From positions 1 through 64,000 of the forward strand of contig JAUXTN010000179.1 in the NCBI GenBank assembly GCA_030684355.1: 64,000 nt of DNA, read 5' to 3'. Both the position numbers and the translations under genes were made by a program. Under the pieces are notes generated by a model, which had not been told where the DNA came from, searched no databases, and was given only the letters and a program-made list of their open reading frames with translations. Source of the stretch: Pseudomonadota bacterium (GTDB lineage: Bacteria > Myxococcota_A > UBA796 > SXON01). Shown piece after piece: positions 50,923 through 59,850 of the stretch. Positions within the stretch are counted from its first letter, which is position 1. The number at the start of each line of letters is the position of its first letter.

Positions 50923-52016
50923 TCGTCGCCCTCCTCGTCCTCGCCGGGTGCACCCCCGAAGCCGACGTGAGCACGCTCCCGCCCATCGCGAGCGTGCCGC
51001 TCGTGCCCGACGCCCCCGTCGCGGCGGCCAGCGGCGAGTCCAAGGCGCTGGAGATGGACTTCGCGGGCGGGCAGAGCGGCGCGCCCTACGGCATGGCCTT
51101 CTTCATCCCGCCGGGCACCCAGGCCGTCGCGACCACCGGGCTGCTCTCGGACGGCTCGGAGGGCTTCTCGCTCACCGCCCAGGCCGCGGGCGACGCCGTC
51201 GTGTGCAGCCAGCCCATCGGCGTCGCCGGCCCCATCACCATCTCCGCCCGCCAGCGCGTCACGACGCTCGGCGCGGTCGCCCAGGCGTGGCACGGCGCCC
51301 AGGTCGAGCTCCGCGCGCGCACCGAGGACGGGCGGCTCGTGGAGGTCCCCGGCACCCGCTACCTGCCCCTGCGCCAGGTCAACGCCGCGGGCGACTGGGA
51401 GACGTGGGACCAGCGCGTCGACCCCCCCGCCGGCTCCCGAAAGGTCGAGCTCTGCTGGCGGCTCGTCGGCACGACCGGCACCATCGAGGTCGACCGCGCC
51501 ACCGTCGTGAGCGACGGCGTGCCTCTCCCCGCGCCGATCCCGGTGGTGTCGGTGCGCTGGGACCTCGACACGCCCGGCCCCAGCGGCGCCCCCGAGGGGT
51601 TCGAGTTCATGCTCCCCCCCGGCACGCGCGGCGCCAGCCTCACCGTCTCCGAGGGTGCCATCCGCTTCGAGTCGAGCAGCGCCAGCAACGCCCTCGCGTG
51701 CAGCCAGCCCTTCTCGGTGGCGCCCGGCATGCTCTTCCGCGGCCGCTACCGCCTCCGCGACCTGCAGACCGACGCCCGCACGTGGACCGGCTTCGTCGCC
51801 GAGGTGCGCACCTACGACATGATCGGGGGGCTCGCCTCGCCGGCGGGGTTGCCCTTCAGCGTCCTGCAGACCTGGAAGGCGCCGACCGCCGGCTGGGCCG
51901 AGTTCGAGAGCGCCTTCGCCCCGCCGGTGGGCGCCGTGACGGGCAAGCTCTGCTTCCGCTTCGTAGAGTCGACCGGCGCGGTGGACCTCGACTGGGCGGC
52001 GGTCGGGCCGGGGTAG
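50919..52016 (+). CDS. Lipoprotein made of two Cys-pair modules
   Basis: A 365-residue protein starting at GTG 50919, overlapping the transferase stop. A very short lipoprotein signal (VALLVLAGC) leads to a spacer and then two copies of the module found at the ends of the three neighbouring transferases: Cys96/Cys179 and Cys261/Cys345, each with ACSQP- or VCSQP-type first Cys and a closing G..[EV].D.A.V strand. Nothing else is present, so it is a free-standing version of the module, lipid-anchored in the same envelope. A carbohydrate-binding or scaffold role for the glycan machinery is the simplest idea, by inference. Confidence 0.8.
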   Translation: MIVALLVLAGCTPEADVSTLPPIASVPLVPDAPVAAASGESKALEMDFAGGQSGAPYGMAFFIPPGTQAVATTGLLSDGSEGFSLTAQAAGDAVVCSQPIGVAGPITISARQRVTTLGAVAQAWHGAQVELRARTEDGRLVEVPGTRYLPLRQVNAAGDWETWDQRVDPPAGSRKVELCWRLVGTTGTIEVDRATVVSDGVPLPAPIPVVSVRWDLDTPGPSGAPEGFEFMLPPGTRGASLTVSEGAIRFESSSASNALACSQPFSVAPGMLFRGRYRLRDLQTDARTWTGFVAEVRTYDMIGGLASPAGLPFSVLQTWKAPTAGWAEFESAFAPPVGAVTGKLCFRFVESTGAVDLDWAAVGPG

Positions 52017-52064
52017 GGCACTTTGCGGCACGGGTAGAGCCTCCAAACCGGCCCCGGCGCGTGG

Positions 52065-52070
52065 TAGCTT
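52065..52070 (+). promoter_or_regulatory. TAnnnT -10 element, leaderless arrangement
   Basis: TAGCTT ends exactly 6 nt before ATG 52077; no Shine-Dalgarno sequence is present and no -35 was recognised. Confidence 0.4.
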
Positions 52071-52076
52071 GCCCGG

Positions 52077-52349
52077 ATGGCCCACGTCCGGTTCACGCGG
52101 CACCTGCAGCGCTACTTCCCGGCGCTGCACGACCAGGAGGTCCCCGCGGCCACCGTCGCGGAGCTCGTCGCGGAGCTGAACCGCCGGTATCCCGGGCTCG
52201 CGGGCTACCTCGTGGATGAGCGGGGTGCCTTGCGCAAGCACGTCAACATCTTCGTGGACCGCGACCTCGTGCACGACCGCGCCCACCTCGCCGACACCAT
52301 CACTGCCGGGTCCGTCGTGGATGTGATCCAGGCGCTCTCCGGAGGCTGA
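52077..52349 (+). CDS. MoaD/ThiS-like small sulfur-carrier protein
   Basis: A 90-residue ubiquitin-fold protein. It shows the family's beta-grasp pattern: an initial strand (HVRFTRHLQRYF), helix AELVAELNRRYPGLAGYL, strand HVNIFVDRDLV, and a free C-terminal Gly-Gly (ALSGG). That tail is adenylated and thiocarboxylated in MoaD/ThiS proteins, which then donate sulfur. No moaE, moeB or thiF lies nearby; instead it ends directly against a BNR-propeller gene. This MoaD-like/propeller pairing recurs in many bacteria and suggests a dedicated, poorly known role rather than molybdopterin synthesis. Confidence 0.87.
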   Translation: MAHVRFTRHLQRYFPALHDQEVPAATVAELVAELNRRYPGLAGYLVDERGALRKHVNIFVDRDLVHDRAHLADTITAGSVVDVIQALSGG

Positions 52350-53441
52350 ATGTCCGACACCCTGCTGCTCGCCACCCGCAAGGGCCTCCTCACGTTCCGC
52401 CGCGACGCCCCCGGGTCGTCCGGCGTCGGCTGGTCGCTCGCCGGCGAGGCCCACCTCGGCAACCCCGTCAGCTACGCGCTCGCCCGCGGGGACACGTGGT
52501 TCGTCGCCCTCGACTACGGCCACTGGGGCCAGAAGATGTCCCGCTCGCGCGACGCCGGCCGCACCTGGGAGGACATCCCCGCGCCCGCCTACCCCGAGGG
52601 CGCCATCAAGTACGACGTGTGGAAGGGCACCGAGAGCGGCGCCACGCTCGAATACACCTGGGTGCTCGAAGCCGTCGGCAACCGCCTCTACGCGGGTACC
52701 AACCCGGGCGCGCTCTTCACCAGCGACGACGACGGCGATTCCTGGCAGATCGTCGAGGGCCTCTGGAACCACCCCACGCGTCCCAAGTGGATGGGCGGCG
52801 GCAAGGACTCCCCGGGCATCCACTCCATCATCGCGGACCCCCGCGATCCGCTCCGCATGTGGGTCGCGCTCTCGAGCGCCGGCGTCTTCGAGACCCGCGA
52901 CGGCGGCGTCACCTGGGCCACCCGCAACGTCGGCATGCGCAACGACTACGCCCCCGAGGACAAGTTCCCCGACGTGGGCCACGACCCCCACTTCGTCATG
53001 CCCTGCGCCGCCCACCCAGACGTGCTCTGGCAGCAGAACCACTGTGGCATCTGGCGCTCGACCGACGGCGCCGCCACGTGGACCGACATCGCCGAGACCG
53101 ACGGCCCCGCGCGCTTCGGCTTCCCCATCGCCGCGCACGCGACCAACCCCGACGTCGCCTGGGTCGTCCCCGCCGACTCCGACCAGAAGCGCCAGGCCGT
53201 GGGCGGCGCGATTTGTGTGTCACGCACGACCGACGGTGGCAAGACCTGGCAGGCCCAGCGCAACGGCCTCCCCCAGCACGCGGCCTACGACATCGTCTAC
53301 CGCCACGCCCTCGCCATCCGCGGCGAGACCCTTGCGTTCGCCAGCACCACCGGCAACGCCTACCTCACCGAGGACGGCGGCGAGCGTTGGGAGACGCTGG
53401 GCCAGAACCTCCCGCCGGTGTACGCGGTCCGGTTTGCGTGA
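52350..53441 (+). CDS. BNR/sortilin-type beta-propeller protein (exo-sialidase-like)
   Basis: A 363-residue cytoplasmic-looking propeller that begins right after the MoaD-like stop, with GGAGG 5 nt upstream inside that gene. Repeated Asp-box motifs are visible: SRDAGRTWED, SDDDGDSWQI, TRDGGVTWAT, STDGAATWTD, TTDGGKTWQA, TEDGGERWET. Proteins of this type are often annotated as exo-alpha-sialidase or glycosyl hydrolase, but the sialidase Arg triad is not obvious here. Translational coupling to a sulfur-carrier-like protein suggests that the two act together, perhaps with the propeller as target or partner of the Gly-Gly tail. That is inference. Confidence 0.85.
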   Translation: MSDTLLLATRKGLLTFRRDAPGSSGVGWSLAGEAHLGNPVSYALARGDTWFVALDYGHWGQKMSRSRDAGRTWEDIPAPAYPEGAIKYDVWKGTESGATLEYTWVLEAVGNRLYAGTNPGALFTSDDDGDSWQIVEGLWNHPTRPKWMGGGKDSPGIHSIIADPRDPLRMWVALSSAGVFETRDGGVTWATRNVGMRNDYAPEDKFPDVGHDPHFVMPCAAHPDVLWQQNHCGIWRSTDGAATWTDIAETDGPARFGFPIAAHATNPDVAWVVPADSDQKRQAVGGAICVSRTTDGGKTWQAQRNGLPQHAAYDIVYRHALAIRGETLAFASTTGNAYLTEDGGERWETLGQNLPPVYAVRFA

Positions 53442-53487
53442 CGCTGGGTAGGATGGGGACAGGGGCCCAGCCCCCGTAACGCCCCCG

Positions 53488-53510
53488 CCAGGGGGCATGG
53501 CGCCCCCTGG
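53488..53510. terminator. Bidirectional terminator-like hairpin between convergent genes
   Basis: Perfect 9-bp stem CCAGGGGGC / GCCCCCTGG with a 5-nt loop (ATGGC), lying between the stops of the propeller gene (53441) and the minus-strand gene (53519). There is no T-run; its position favours a terminator or REP-like role. Confidence 0.5.
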
Positions 53511-53518
53511 ACCCCCTG

Positions 53519-54826
53519 CTAATTAAGCGCCTTCGGCCTGCTCCGGTCCGCGCGTGCCAGCGATACCTCGCCGCCCTCCACCGCGAGCGCCACCTCGCCG
53601 CCCTCGACCTCGGCCTCGCTCAGCGCGATCCGCCCGGCGGCGTCGTGCCCGAGGCGGCCCTGGATCCGCGCGATGGCCACGGCCGCCGCGTCGCGCAGGT
53701 CGGGGGTGTAACCCGCCGCCGTCGCCACCTCCCGCAGCCGGGCCACGTGCTCGCGGCCGCCGATCTCCCCGAGGAGCCCAACGAGCGCGAACCAACTGGA
53801 CTCCGGGGGCACCCCGATGCGCGCCGCGACGACGTCCGCGAGGGAGGGCCACGCGCCGACGCGGCTGGCCTCGATGGCGCGGCTGACGGCCTCGGCGTTG
53901 TCCGAGTGGGCGAGCACGTCCGCCAGCGTCGCCTTGTCGCCCACCGCCTGGGCGGCGATGACACGAATCACCGGGTCGGGGTCTCCCAACCCCTCGGGAG
54001 CCAATTCGGTGAGCCCTTCAGGGAGGTGGTCGGCGAGCATCCGCCATGCGCCCGCGCGCATCGCCGGCAACGGGGAGCTGCGGGCGTCGGCCTGGATCCG
54101 GGCGACCGCGTCCCGCCCCGAGGCGCGGGCGGCGTCGACGACGGCGGCCATCTCCGTGATCACGAGCGTGACGAGGAATCGGTCCAGGAACGCGCGCACG
54201 TGGATGACGAGCACGCCGTCTTCGACGTAGGCGGGGTAGCGCTGGAGCACCGCGCCGAGCCGGGTCGGCACGTCCCCCGAGAGCCAGATGTCCGAGAGGT
54301 GGCGCGGCCCTTCATAATGCCAGCGCGTGGCCGTGGTGCCGGCAGGGCGGCGGATCGTGGCCCCGTCCAGCGGCAACCGCACGCGGAACACGTGCGCGCG
54401 GAAGTCGAGGAGCCGGCGGCGCCAAAACACGGCCTCGCGCTCGACGTGGATGTCGACCGTCCCGAAGCGGATGCGCCAGCGGCCATCGCCGAGCGCCTCC
54501 GCACCCTGCGCGGCCAGGGCGCGCGGCTCGTTCCGTCGGGCGAGGTGCACACCCAGCCAGACGAGCAGGGGGAGGAGGCCCAATGCCGCCCAGGGCGCGG
54601 CGTGCAGGGCGTGCTCGGAGACCGAGGTGCGGGAGCGATGGAACGGCCCCAGATCCCTCCACCGGTCGAGGGCGTCGAGGATCACGAGGGCGAGCCACCC
54701 CGACCCCAGCACACCTCCCGTCGCGGCGGGGCTCGGAGGCCGGCCGATGAACACGGCGACCGCGATGTAGGGCAGGGCGAACATCACCGCGAGGATGTAG
54801 AACGGCGCCCAACCATCGAATTCCAT
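53519..54826 (-). CDS. Membrane protein with C-terminal HEAT-like repeats
   Basis: A 435-residue protein from ATG 54826 (MEFDGWAPFYIL). Three hydrophobic segments lie in the first ~100 residues (about 7-28, 38-55 and 75-95). A soluble domain with beta character follows (RWRIRFGTVDIHVEREAVFW), then helical repeats of HEAT/armadillo type (PVIRVIAAQAVGDKATL, AVSRAIEASRVGAWPSLADV, REHVARLREVATAAG) from ~250 to 420. It is probably a membrane-attached scaffold; no enzyme motif was seen. Far longer open frames on this strand further upstream are antisense shadows. It is divergent from the MopE lipoprotein gene at 54890. Confidence 0.75.
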   Translation of the reverse strand: MEFDGWAPFYILAVMFALPYIAVAVFIGRPPSPAATGGVLGSGWLALVILDALDRWRDLGPFHRSRTSVSEHALHAAPWAALGLLPLLVWLGVHLARRNEPRALAAQGAEALGDGRWRIRFGTVDIHVEREAVFWRRRLLDFRAHVFRVRLPLDGATIRRPAGTTATRWHYEGPRHLSDIWLSGDVPTRLGAVLQRYPAYVEDGVLVIHVRAFLDRFLVTLVITEMAAVVDAARASGRDAVARIQADARSSPLPAMRAGAWRMLADHLPEGLTELAPEGLGDPDPVIRVIAAQAVGDKATLADVLAHSDNAEAVSRAIEASRVGAWPSLADVVAARIGVPPESSWFALVGLLGEIGGREHVARLREVATAAGYTPDLRDAAAVAIARIQGRLGHDAAGRIALSEAEVEGGEVALAVEGGEVSLARADRSRPKALN

Positions 54827-54889
54827 TCGCCCCCCCGCGCCTGCACATAGCCCGAACTGCGCTATCCTCGCGTTCCCCCGGAGCTCCCG

Positions 54890-57800
54890 ATGGTCCGCCC
54901 CCTCCTCCTCGTCCTCGCGCTGACCGGCTGCGTGCAGGAGCCGAAGCCCGTGGACGACGGGATCGAGACCGGGACCACCCACGAGGACCCCGACAGCGAC
55001 GGCTTCACGGTCGCCGAAGGGGACTGCGACGACACCGACGCCGACGTGTTCCCCGGCGCCGACGAGCTCTGCAACGGCCTCGACGACGACTGTGACAGCG
55101 AGGTCGACGAGGGCACCTACACGGCCTGGTACGCCGACGCCGACGGGGACGGCTTTGGCGACCCCGCCGCGCCCGCCCAGGGCTGCGAGAACCCGGGGCT
55201 CCCGGTCGACGGCGACGACTGCGACGACGCCGACATCACCGTGCACCCCGGCGCCGCCGAGGTGTGCGACGGCGTGGACCAGGATTGTGACGGCGAGATC
55301 GACGAGGGGGTCGGCAACACCTGGTACCCCGACGCCGATGGCGACGGCTACGGCGACCCCGCCGCGGCCATCTCGGCGTGCGACGCCCCGGAGGGCTACC
55401 TCGCCGACGGCACGGACTGCGATGACACCCAGGCCGCCGCGTTCCCCGGCAACCTGGAGGGGTGCGACGAGGTCGACAACAACTGCGACGGCGCCGTGGA
55501 CGAGGGGGTCACCACCACCTGGTACGTCGACACCGACGGCGACGGCTTCGGCGACCCGTCGCTCCTCCAGGAGTCCTGCGACCTCCCCACCGGCTACTCC
55601 CGGGTGTTCACCGACTGCGACGACACCGTCGCCGAGGTGAACCCCGACGCGGACGAGCTCTGCAACGGGATCGACGACGATTGCGACGGCGCGGTCGACG
55701 GCCCCGATTCGGTGGACGCGTCGACCTGGTACACCGACGCGGACGGGGACACCTACGGCGATCCGGACATCGCCACCCTCGCGTGTGACGCCCCCGCCGG
55801 GACCGTCGCCGATGCCACGGATTGTGACGACGCGGATGCCACGCGCAGCCCCGACACGGTGTGGTACATCGACTACGACGCCGACACCTTCGGCTCGGTC
55901 GACTACACCCTCTCCCAATGCGAGATCCCCGCCGGGTATGTCGCCGTCGCCACGGATTGTGACGACGCCTCCGCCGCGATCAACCCGGACGCGACCGAGG
56001 TCTGCAACGACCTCGACGACGACTGCGACGGCCGCACGGACGACGACGACGTGCCCGTCAGCGGCACCTCCGTGTGGTACGTGGATGCCGACGGGGACAC
56101 CTACGGCGACGCCCTGATCTACACCGACGCGTGCGACGCCCCCTCCGGCTACGGCGCCGACGCCACGGACTGCGACGACACCGATCCCGTCGTCTACCCG
56201 GGTGCCGTGGAGGCCTGGTACGACGGCGTGGACAGCGACTGCGACGGCGCGGACGACCCCTCGGTGTGTGACGAGATCCCGGGTGCCACCACCGTGGCTT
56301 GGGACGCGACCTGTGCCTATCCCTACGCCTCGACGGGGTGGGCCGTGGCGACGGAGTGGACGACCGACTCCACCACCTGGTACGCCACTGCCAATACGTA
56401 CGCCGACATCATGATGACCCCCGTCGTCGGGAACCTCACCGATGACAACGGCGATGGCCTCGTCGACGACCAGGACATCCCCGACATCGCCTACACCACC
56501 TTCACCGGGAGCAGCTACAGCTCGGCCGGCTACCTCCGCGTGGTCTCCGGCGACGGCACGGAGGAGCACCTCTCGCTGAACTCGGTCACCTCGGGCGCCA
56601 CGACCTACAACATCGCCGGGTCGGCGGGCGTGGCCCTCGGGGACCTCGAGGGCGACGGCAGCCCCGATATCGTCACCATCAGCACCGGCGGCGACATCGT
56701 CGCCCTGGAGGCCGATGGCACGCTCAAGTGGGTCTACCCCGAGAGCTACTCGGTCTACAACCACCCCGCCATCGCCGACATGGACGGGGACGGCTCGGCC
56801 GAGATCCTCATCGGGCCGGACGTGCTGAGCGCGTCGGGTACGCTCGTGGGGAGCTGCCCGTACGGCACCGACGGCATGATCTCGTTCGCGTCGGACATCG
56901 ACAACGACGGCACGTCCGAGCTCATCGTCGGCAGCGCGGTGTGCGAGATGAACGGCGCCGTCGTGTGGGACAGCGGCCGGACCACCGGGTTCCCGGGCGT
57001 CGGCAACTTCGACAGCGACGACTACGGCGAGATCGTGAACGTGGATCGTATCAACCACCGCGTCGACCTCCTCGACGACGACGGCACGCTCCTGTGGTCC
57101 ACGAGCCTCACCGGCACGGGCGGCGGGGCGCCGGTCGTCGGTGACTTCGACGGCGACGGCGAGCCCGAGATCGGCGTCGCGAGCTCCAGCCGCTTCACCG
57201 TGCTGGAGACCACCGGCGCCATCAAGTGGGCCGTGACCATCGACGACTCCTCCTCGAGCTCCACGAGCGCCTCGGCGTTCGACTTCGACGGCGACGGCGA
57301 CCAGGAGATCGTCTACGCCGACGAGAACGAGCTGTACGTGTACGACGGCGCGACCGGGGCCGAGCTCTACACCACGAGCAGCCACCAGAGCGGCACCATC
57401 CGCGAGTACCCCGTCGTGGCCGACGTCGATCGCGACGGCCAGGCCGAGATCGTGGTGGCCTCCGCCGACTACGCGGCCGCGGGCTGGGCGGGGATCCACG
57501 TGCTCGGCGAGTCGAACGGGGAGTGGGCCAGCGCCCGGTTCACCTCCAACCAGCATGCGTACAGCGTCCTCGACATCGACGACGACCTCACGGTCCCCGC
57601 TGCCCCCGAGGGCTCCTGGATCGAGGGCTGGGGGCTCCGCGCGCAGCGGTCCTGGTCGGACCAGCCCGACGGCGCCGCCGACCTCGCGGCCGTGCTCCTC
57701 GGCGTGTGCGAGGACTGCACGCCCGGCGACCTCGATCTCTACGTGTCCGTCGAGAACCTGGGCGCGGTGTTCGTCCCCGACGGCGTGCCGGTGCGGGTCT

Positions 57801-58018
57801 ACGCCGTCGACGGCGCCGTCGAGACGCTGCTCGAGGAGCAGTTGACCACCGACCCGTGCGAGCCCGGCGAGCGCCAGGCCCCGCTGCGCTTCACGCTCGC
57901 CGTGGCGGATGTCGGCACGGACGGCCTGCGCGTCGAGGTCGACAGCGACGACGCCGTGCGCGAATGCGACGAGAGCAACAACGCCGGGACGTGGGATGCC
58001 CTGACCTGCGTGCCGTAG
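54890..58018 (+). CDS. MopE-type lipoprotein with FG-GAP propeller and CARDB-like end
   Basis: A 1,042-residue lipoprotein (signal ending LALTGC, Cys15). Residues ~30-465 contain seven DCDD metal-binding units like those of the gene at 138-1976; the fifth has lost its second half and runs straight from DCDDADATRSPD into the next WY linker. Residues ~500-880 are FG-GAP/VCBS blades with Ca loops (DLEGDGSPDIVTIS, DMDGDGSAEILIG, DFDGDGDQEIVYAD), and the last ~140 residues look like a CARDB-type Ig fold (DLDLYVSVENLGAV, VDSDDAVRECDESNNA). It is a likely surface adhesin or scaffold that depends on Ca2+. A TATCCT at 54863-54868 and GGAG before the ATG give a normal leadered start. The cytochrome gene follows after 69 bp. 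Confidence 0.9.
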   Translation: MVRPLLLVLALTGCVQEPKPVDDGIETGTTHEDPDSDGFTVAEGDCDDTDADVFPGADELCNGLDDDCDSEVDEGTYTAWYADADGDGFGDPAAPAQGCENPGLPVDGDDCDDADITVHPGAAEVCDGVDQDCDGEIDEGVGNTWYPDADGDGYGDPAAAISACDAPEGYLADGTDCDDTQAAAFPGNLEGCDEVDNNCDGAVDEGVTTTWYVDTDGDGFGDPSLLQESCDLPTGYSRVFTDCDDTVAEVNPDADELCNGIDDDCDGAVDGPDSVDASTWYTDADGDTYGDPDIATLACDAPAGTVADATDCDDADATRSPDTVWYIDYDADTFGSVDYTLSQCEIPAGYVAVATDCDDASAAINPDATEVCNDLDDDCDGRTDDDDVPVSGTSVWYVDADGDTYGDALIYTDACDAPSGYGADATDCDDTDPVVYPGAVEAWYDGVDSDCDGADDPSVCDEIPGATTVAWDATCAYPYASTGWAVATEWTTDSTTWYATANTYADIMMTPVVGNLTDDNGDGLVDDQDIPDIAYTTFTGSSYSSAGYLRVVSGDGTEEHLSLNSVTSGATTYNIAGSAGVALGDLEGDGSPDIVTISTGGDIVALEADGTLKWVYPESYSVYNHPAIADMDGDGSAEILIGPDVLSASGTLVGSCPYGTDGMISFASDIDNDGTSELIVGSAVCEMNGAVVWDSGRTTGFPGVGNFDSDDYGEIVNVDRINHRVDLLDDDGTLLWSTSLTGTGGGAPVVGDFDGDGEPEIGVASSSRFTVLETTGAIKWAVTIDDSSSSSTSASAFDFDGDGDQEIVYADENELYVYDGATGAELYTTSSHQSGTIREYPVVADVDRDGQAEIVVASADYAAAGWAGIHVLGESNGEWASARFTSNQHAYSVLDIDDDLTVPAAPEGSWIEGWGLRAQRSWSDQPDGAADLAAVLLGVCEDCTPGDLDLYVSVENLGAVFVPDGVPVRVYAVDGAVETLLEEQLTTDPCEPGERQAPLRFTLAVADVGTDGLRVEVDSDDAVRECDESNNAGTWDALTCVP

Positions 58019-58075
58019 CGCGCGCCCAGGCCAGAAAGGCGCGCGCCCACGAGCGGAAAGCGGGGCGTCTCCATG

Positions 58076-58081
58076 TAGACT
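58076..58081 (+). promoter_or_regulatory. TAnnnT -10 element, leaderless arrangement
   Basis: TAGACT ends exactly 6 nt before ATG 58088. Its TAG is also an in-frame stop that blocks any upstream start, which supports 58088 as the true start. Confidence 0.4.
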
Positions 58082-58087
58082 GCCCGC

Positions 58088-59770
58088 ATGGTGCTCCTCC
58101 TCGCCGCCTGTGCCGACCCCGCCCCCGTCGACGCCTCCTGCCGCTACGGCCTCGACGAGGACGGAGACGGCGTCTGCGACGGAGACACCGTCGATTGGTC
58201 CGCGGATGCGACGATCGAGCCCGGCACGGAACGCAGCAACATCTACGGCCTCGCCCCGGATGACCTCGCCGCGGTGCGCGAGCGGGGGATGCAGCACGCC
58301 TTCGTGTGGCCGGTGGATGTGACGGGGCTGCTCATCCCGTACCGTCCCTTCGAGGACTACATGCAGGACCCCGCCAACGCCGGCGCGGTGGCGCTCCTGC
58401 GCGACCAGCTCGGGTTCGGGACCTTCGAGGAGTTCTACAGTTGGCTCGGGCTCGCGCGGTACCCGGAGCCCGGGGGGTTCGACGAGCTGCCGATCCCCGA
58501 GGGGATGGCCCCCGGAGATGCCGTGGGCGCCGCCGTCATCGACACGGAGTGGGGCGAGGGGCTGACGTTCTCGTGCGCCGCCTGCCACGCGAGCACGCTC
58601 TTCGGCCACACCGTCTTCGGCATGAGCAACCGGCGCGCGCGGGCCAACGCGGTGTTCCTCCTCGCGGGGGACCTCACCCAGACCCTCACCGCCGACGCCT
58701 TCCAGAGCCTCACCGACGCCACGGCGGAGGAGCGGGCGCTCTACGAGCGCACCCTCGACAACTACGGCGCGGTGGGCGCGAAGGAGCCCGAGGTGCTCGG
58801 CCTCGACACCGCCGTCGCGCAGATCGGGCTGTCGCTTGGGCGGCGCGCGGACGACCCCTGGGCGACCTTCTCGGAGGCCGCCGAGCGCGAACCTGCCTTC
58901 ACCGACCTGGAGACCTTCGTCGCGGACAGCAAGCCCGCGGTGTGGTGGACGCTCCGCTACAAGACGCGCTGGCTCTCCGACGGCGCGCTGATCTCCGGCA
59001 ACCCGATGGTCTACAACGTGCTCGCCAACGAGCTTGGCCGCGGCACGGACCTCCACGCGCTCTCCGATTGGTTGGAGCAGGACCGCAAGGCCCTCGACGA
59101 GCTCACCGTGGCGGTGTTCGCCACCGAGGCGCCGCGCTGGACCGACTTCTTCCCCGGCACGCTCGACGAGGCCCAGGCCCGCGAGGGGCAGGTGCTCTAC
59201 GAGGAGCATTGCGCCAGCTGCCATGGCACGTACGAGAAGGGGTGGGACAGCGGGGCGGAGGACCCCTTCGCCACCACGCGCGTGACCTACCACGCGCAGA
59301 CCCCCGTGGTGGACGTGGGGACGGACGGCCAGCGGACCGAGGGCGACTTCGGTTACACCGGGCGCCTCAACCAGCTCCAGATCCTGCTGGACTCCGGCTC
59401 GGAGTTCGTGACGGAGGATGGCTACGTGCCCCCGCCGTTGGATGGCATCTGGGCGCGGTACCCCTACCTCCACAACAACTCGGTCCCCACGCTCTGCGAG
59501 CTGCTCTCTCCCGCGGAGGAGCGCACGACGGTGTTCTACCAGGGCCCCGCCGACGACCCTGTCACCGACTTCGACGCCGCCTGTGTCGGCTACCCCGTGG
59601 GGGATGCCATCCCCGAGAGTTGGTTGGGTGACACCGACGCCCGGTTCGACGCGGCGATCCCCGGGCTGCGCAACATCGGTCACGAGGAGATGCTGCGCGA
59701 CGAGACCGGCGCCTGGGTGCTCGACCCGGAGGAGCGGGCGCGGTTGGTGATGTACCTCAAGACGCTCTGA
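58088..59770 (+). CDS. Di-haem c-type cytochrome lipoprotein
   Basis: A 560-residue protein with two haem-attachment motifs: CAACH at residues 163-167 and CASCH at 375-379. The N-terminus is an unusually short, uncharged lipoprotein-like signal (MVLLLAAC), fixed by an in-frame stop just upstream, followed by an Asp-rich Ca-loop-like stretch (DEDGDGVCDGD). Layout and spacing resemble di-haem cytochrome-type proteins with a peroxidase-like C-terminal domain. A C-terminal helix follows PEERARLVMYLKTL. Likely an envelope electron-transfer protein. It sits downstream of a MopE lipoprotein; MopE itself is known with copper and cytochrome-type partners in methanotrophs, but that link is only suggestive here. 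Confidence 0.87.
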   Translation: MVLLLAACADPAPVDASCRYGLDEDGDGVCDGDTVDWSADATIEPGTERSNIYGLAPDDLAAVRERGMQHAFVWPVDVTGLLIPYRPFEDYMQDPANAGAVALLRDQLGFGTFEEFYSWLGLARYPEPGGFDELPIPEGMAPGDAVGAAVIDTEWGEGLTFSCAACHASTLFGHTVFGMSNRRARANAVFLLAGDLTQTLTADAFQSLTDATAEERALYERTLDNYGAVGAKEPEVLGLDTAVAQIGLSLGRRADDPWATFSEAAEREPAFTDLETFVADSKPAVWWTLRYKTRWLSDGALISGNPMVYNVLANELGRGTDLHALSDWLEQDRKALDELTVAVFATEAPRWTDFFPGTLDEAQAREGQVLYEEHCASCHGTYEKGWDSGAEDPFATTRVTYHAQTPVVDVGTDGQRTEGDFGYTGRLNQLQILLDSGSEFVTEDGYVPPPLDGIWARYPYLHNNSVPTLCELLSPAEERTTVFYQGPADDPVTDFDAACVGYPVGDAIPESWLGDTDARFDAAIPGLRNIGHEEMLRDETGAWVLDPEERARLVMYLKTL

Positions 59771-59850
59771 CGCGGGCGGCCGCTGGCCGTCGTCCGCCGG
59801 GAGACGCGGTCGTCTTGACGCGCCCCCCGGAACCGCACCCGAGCCCGTGG

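Noticed and set aside
52350..53441. Calling the propeller a true sialidase
   Set aside because: Asp boxes are present, but the Arg triad and other catalytic residues could not be found.
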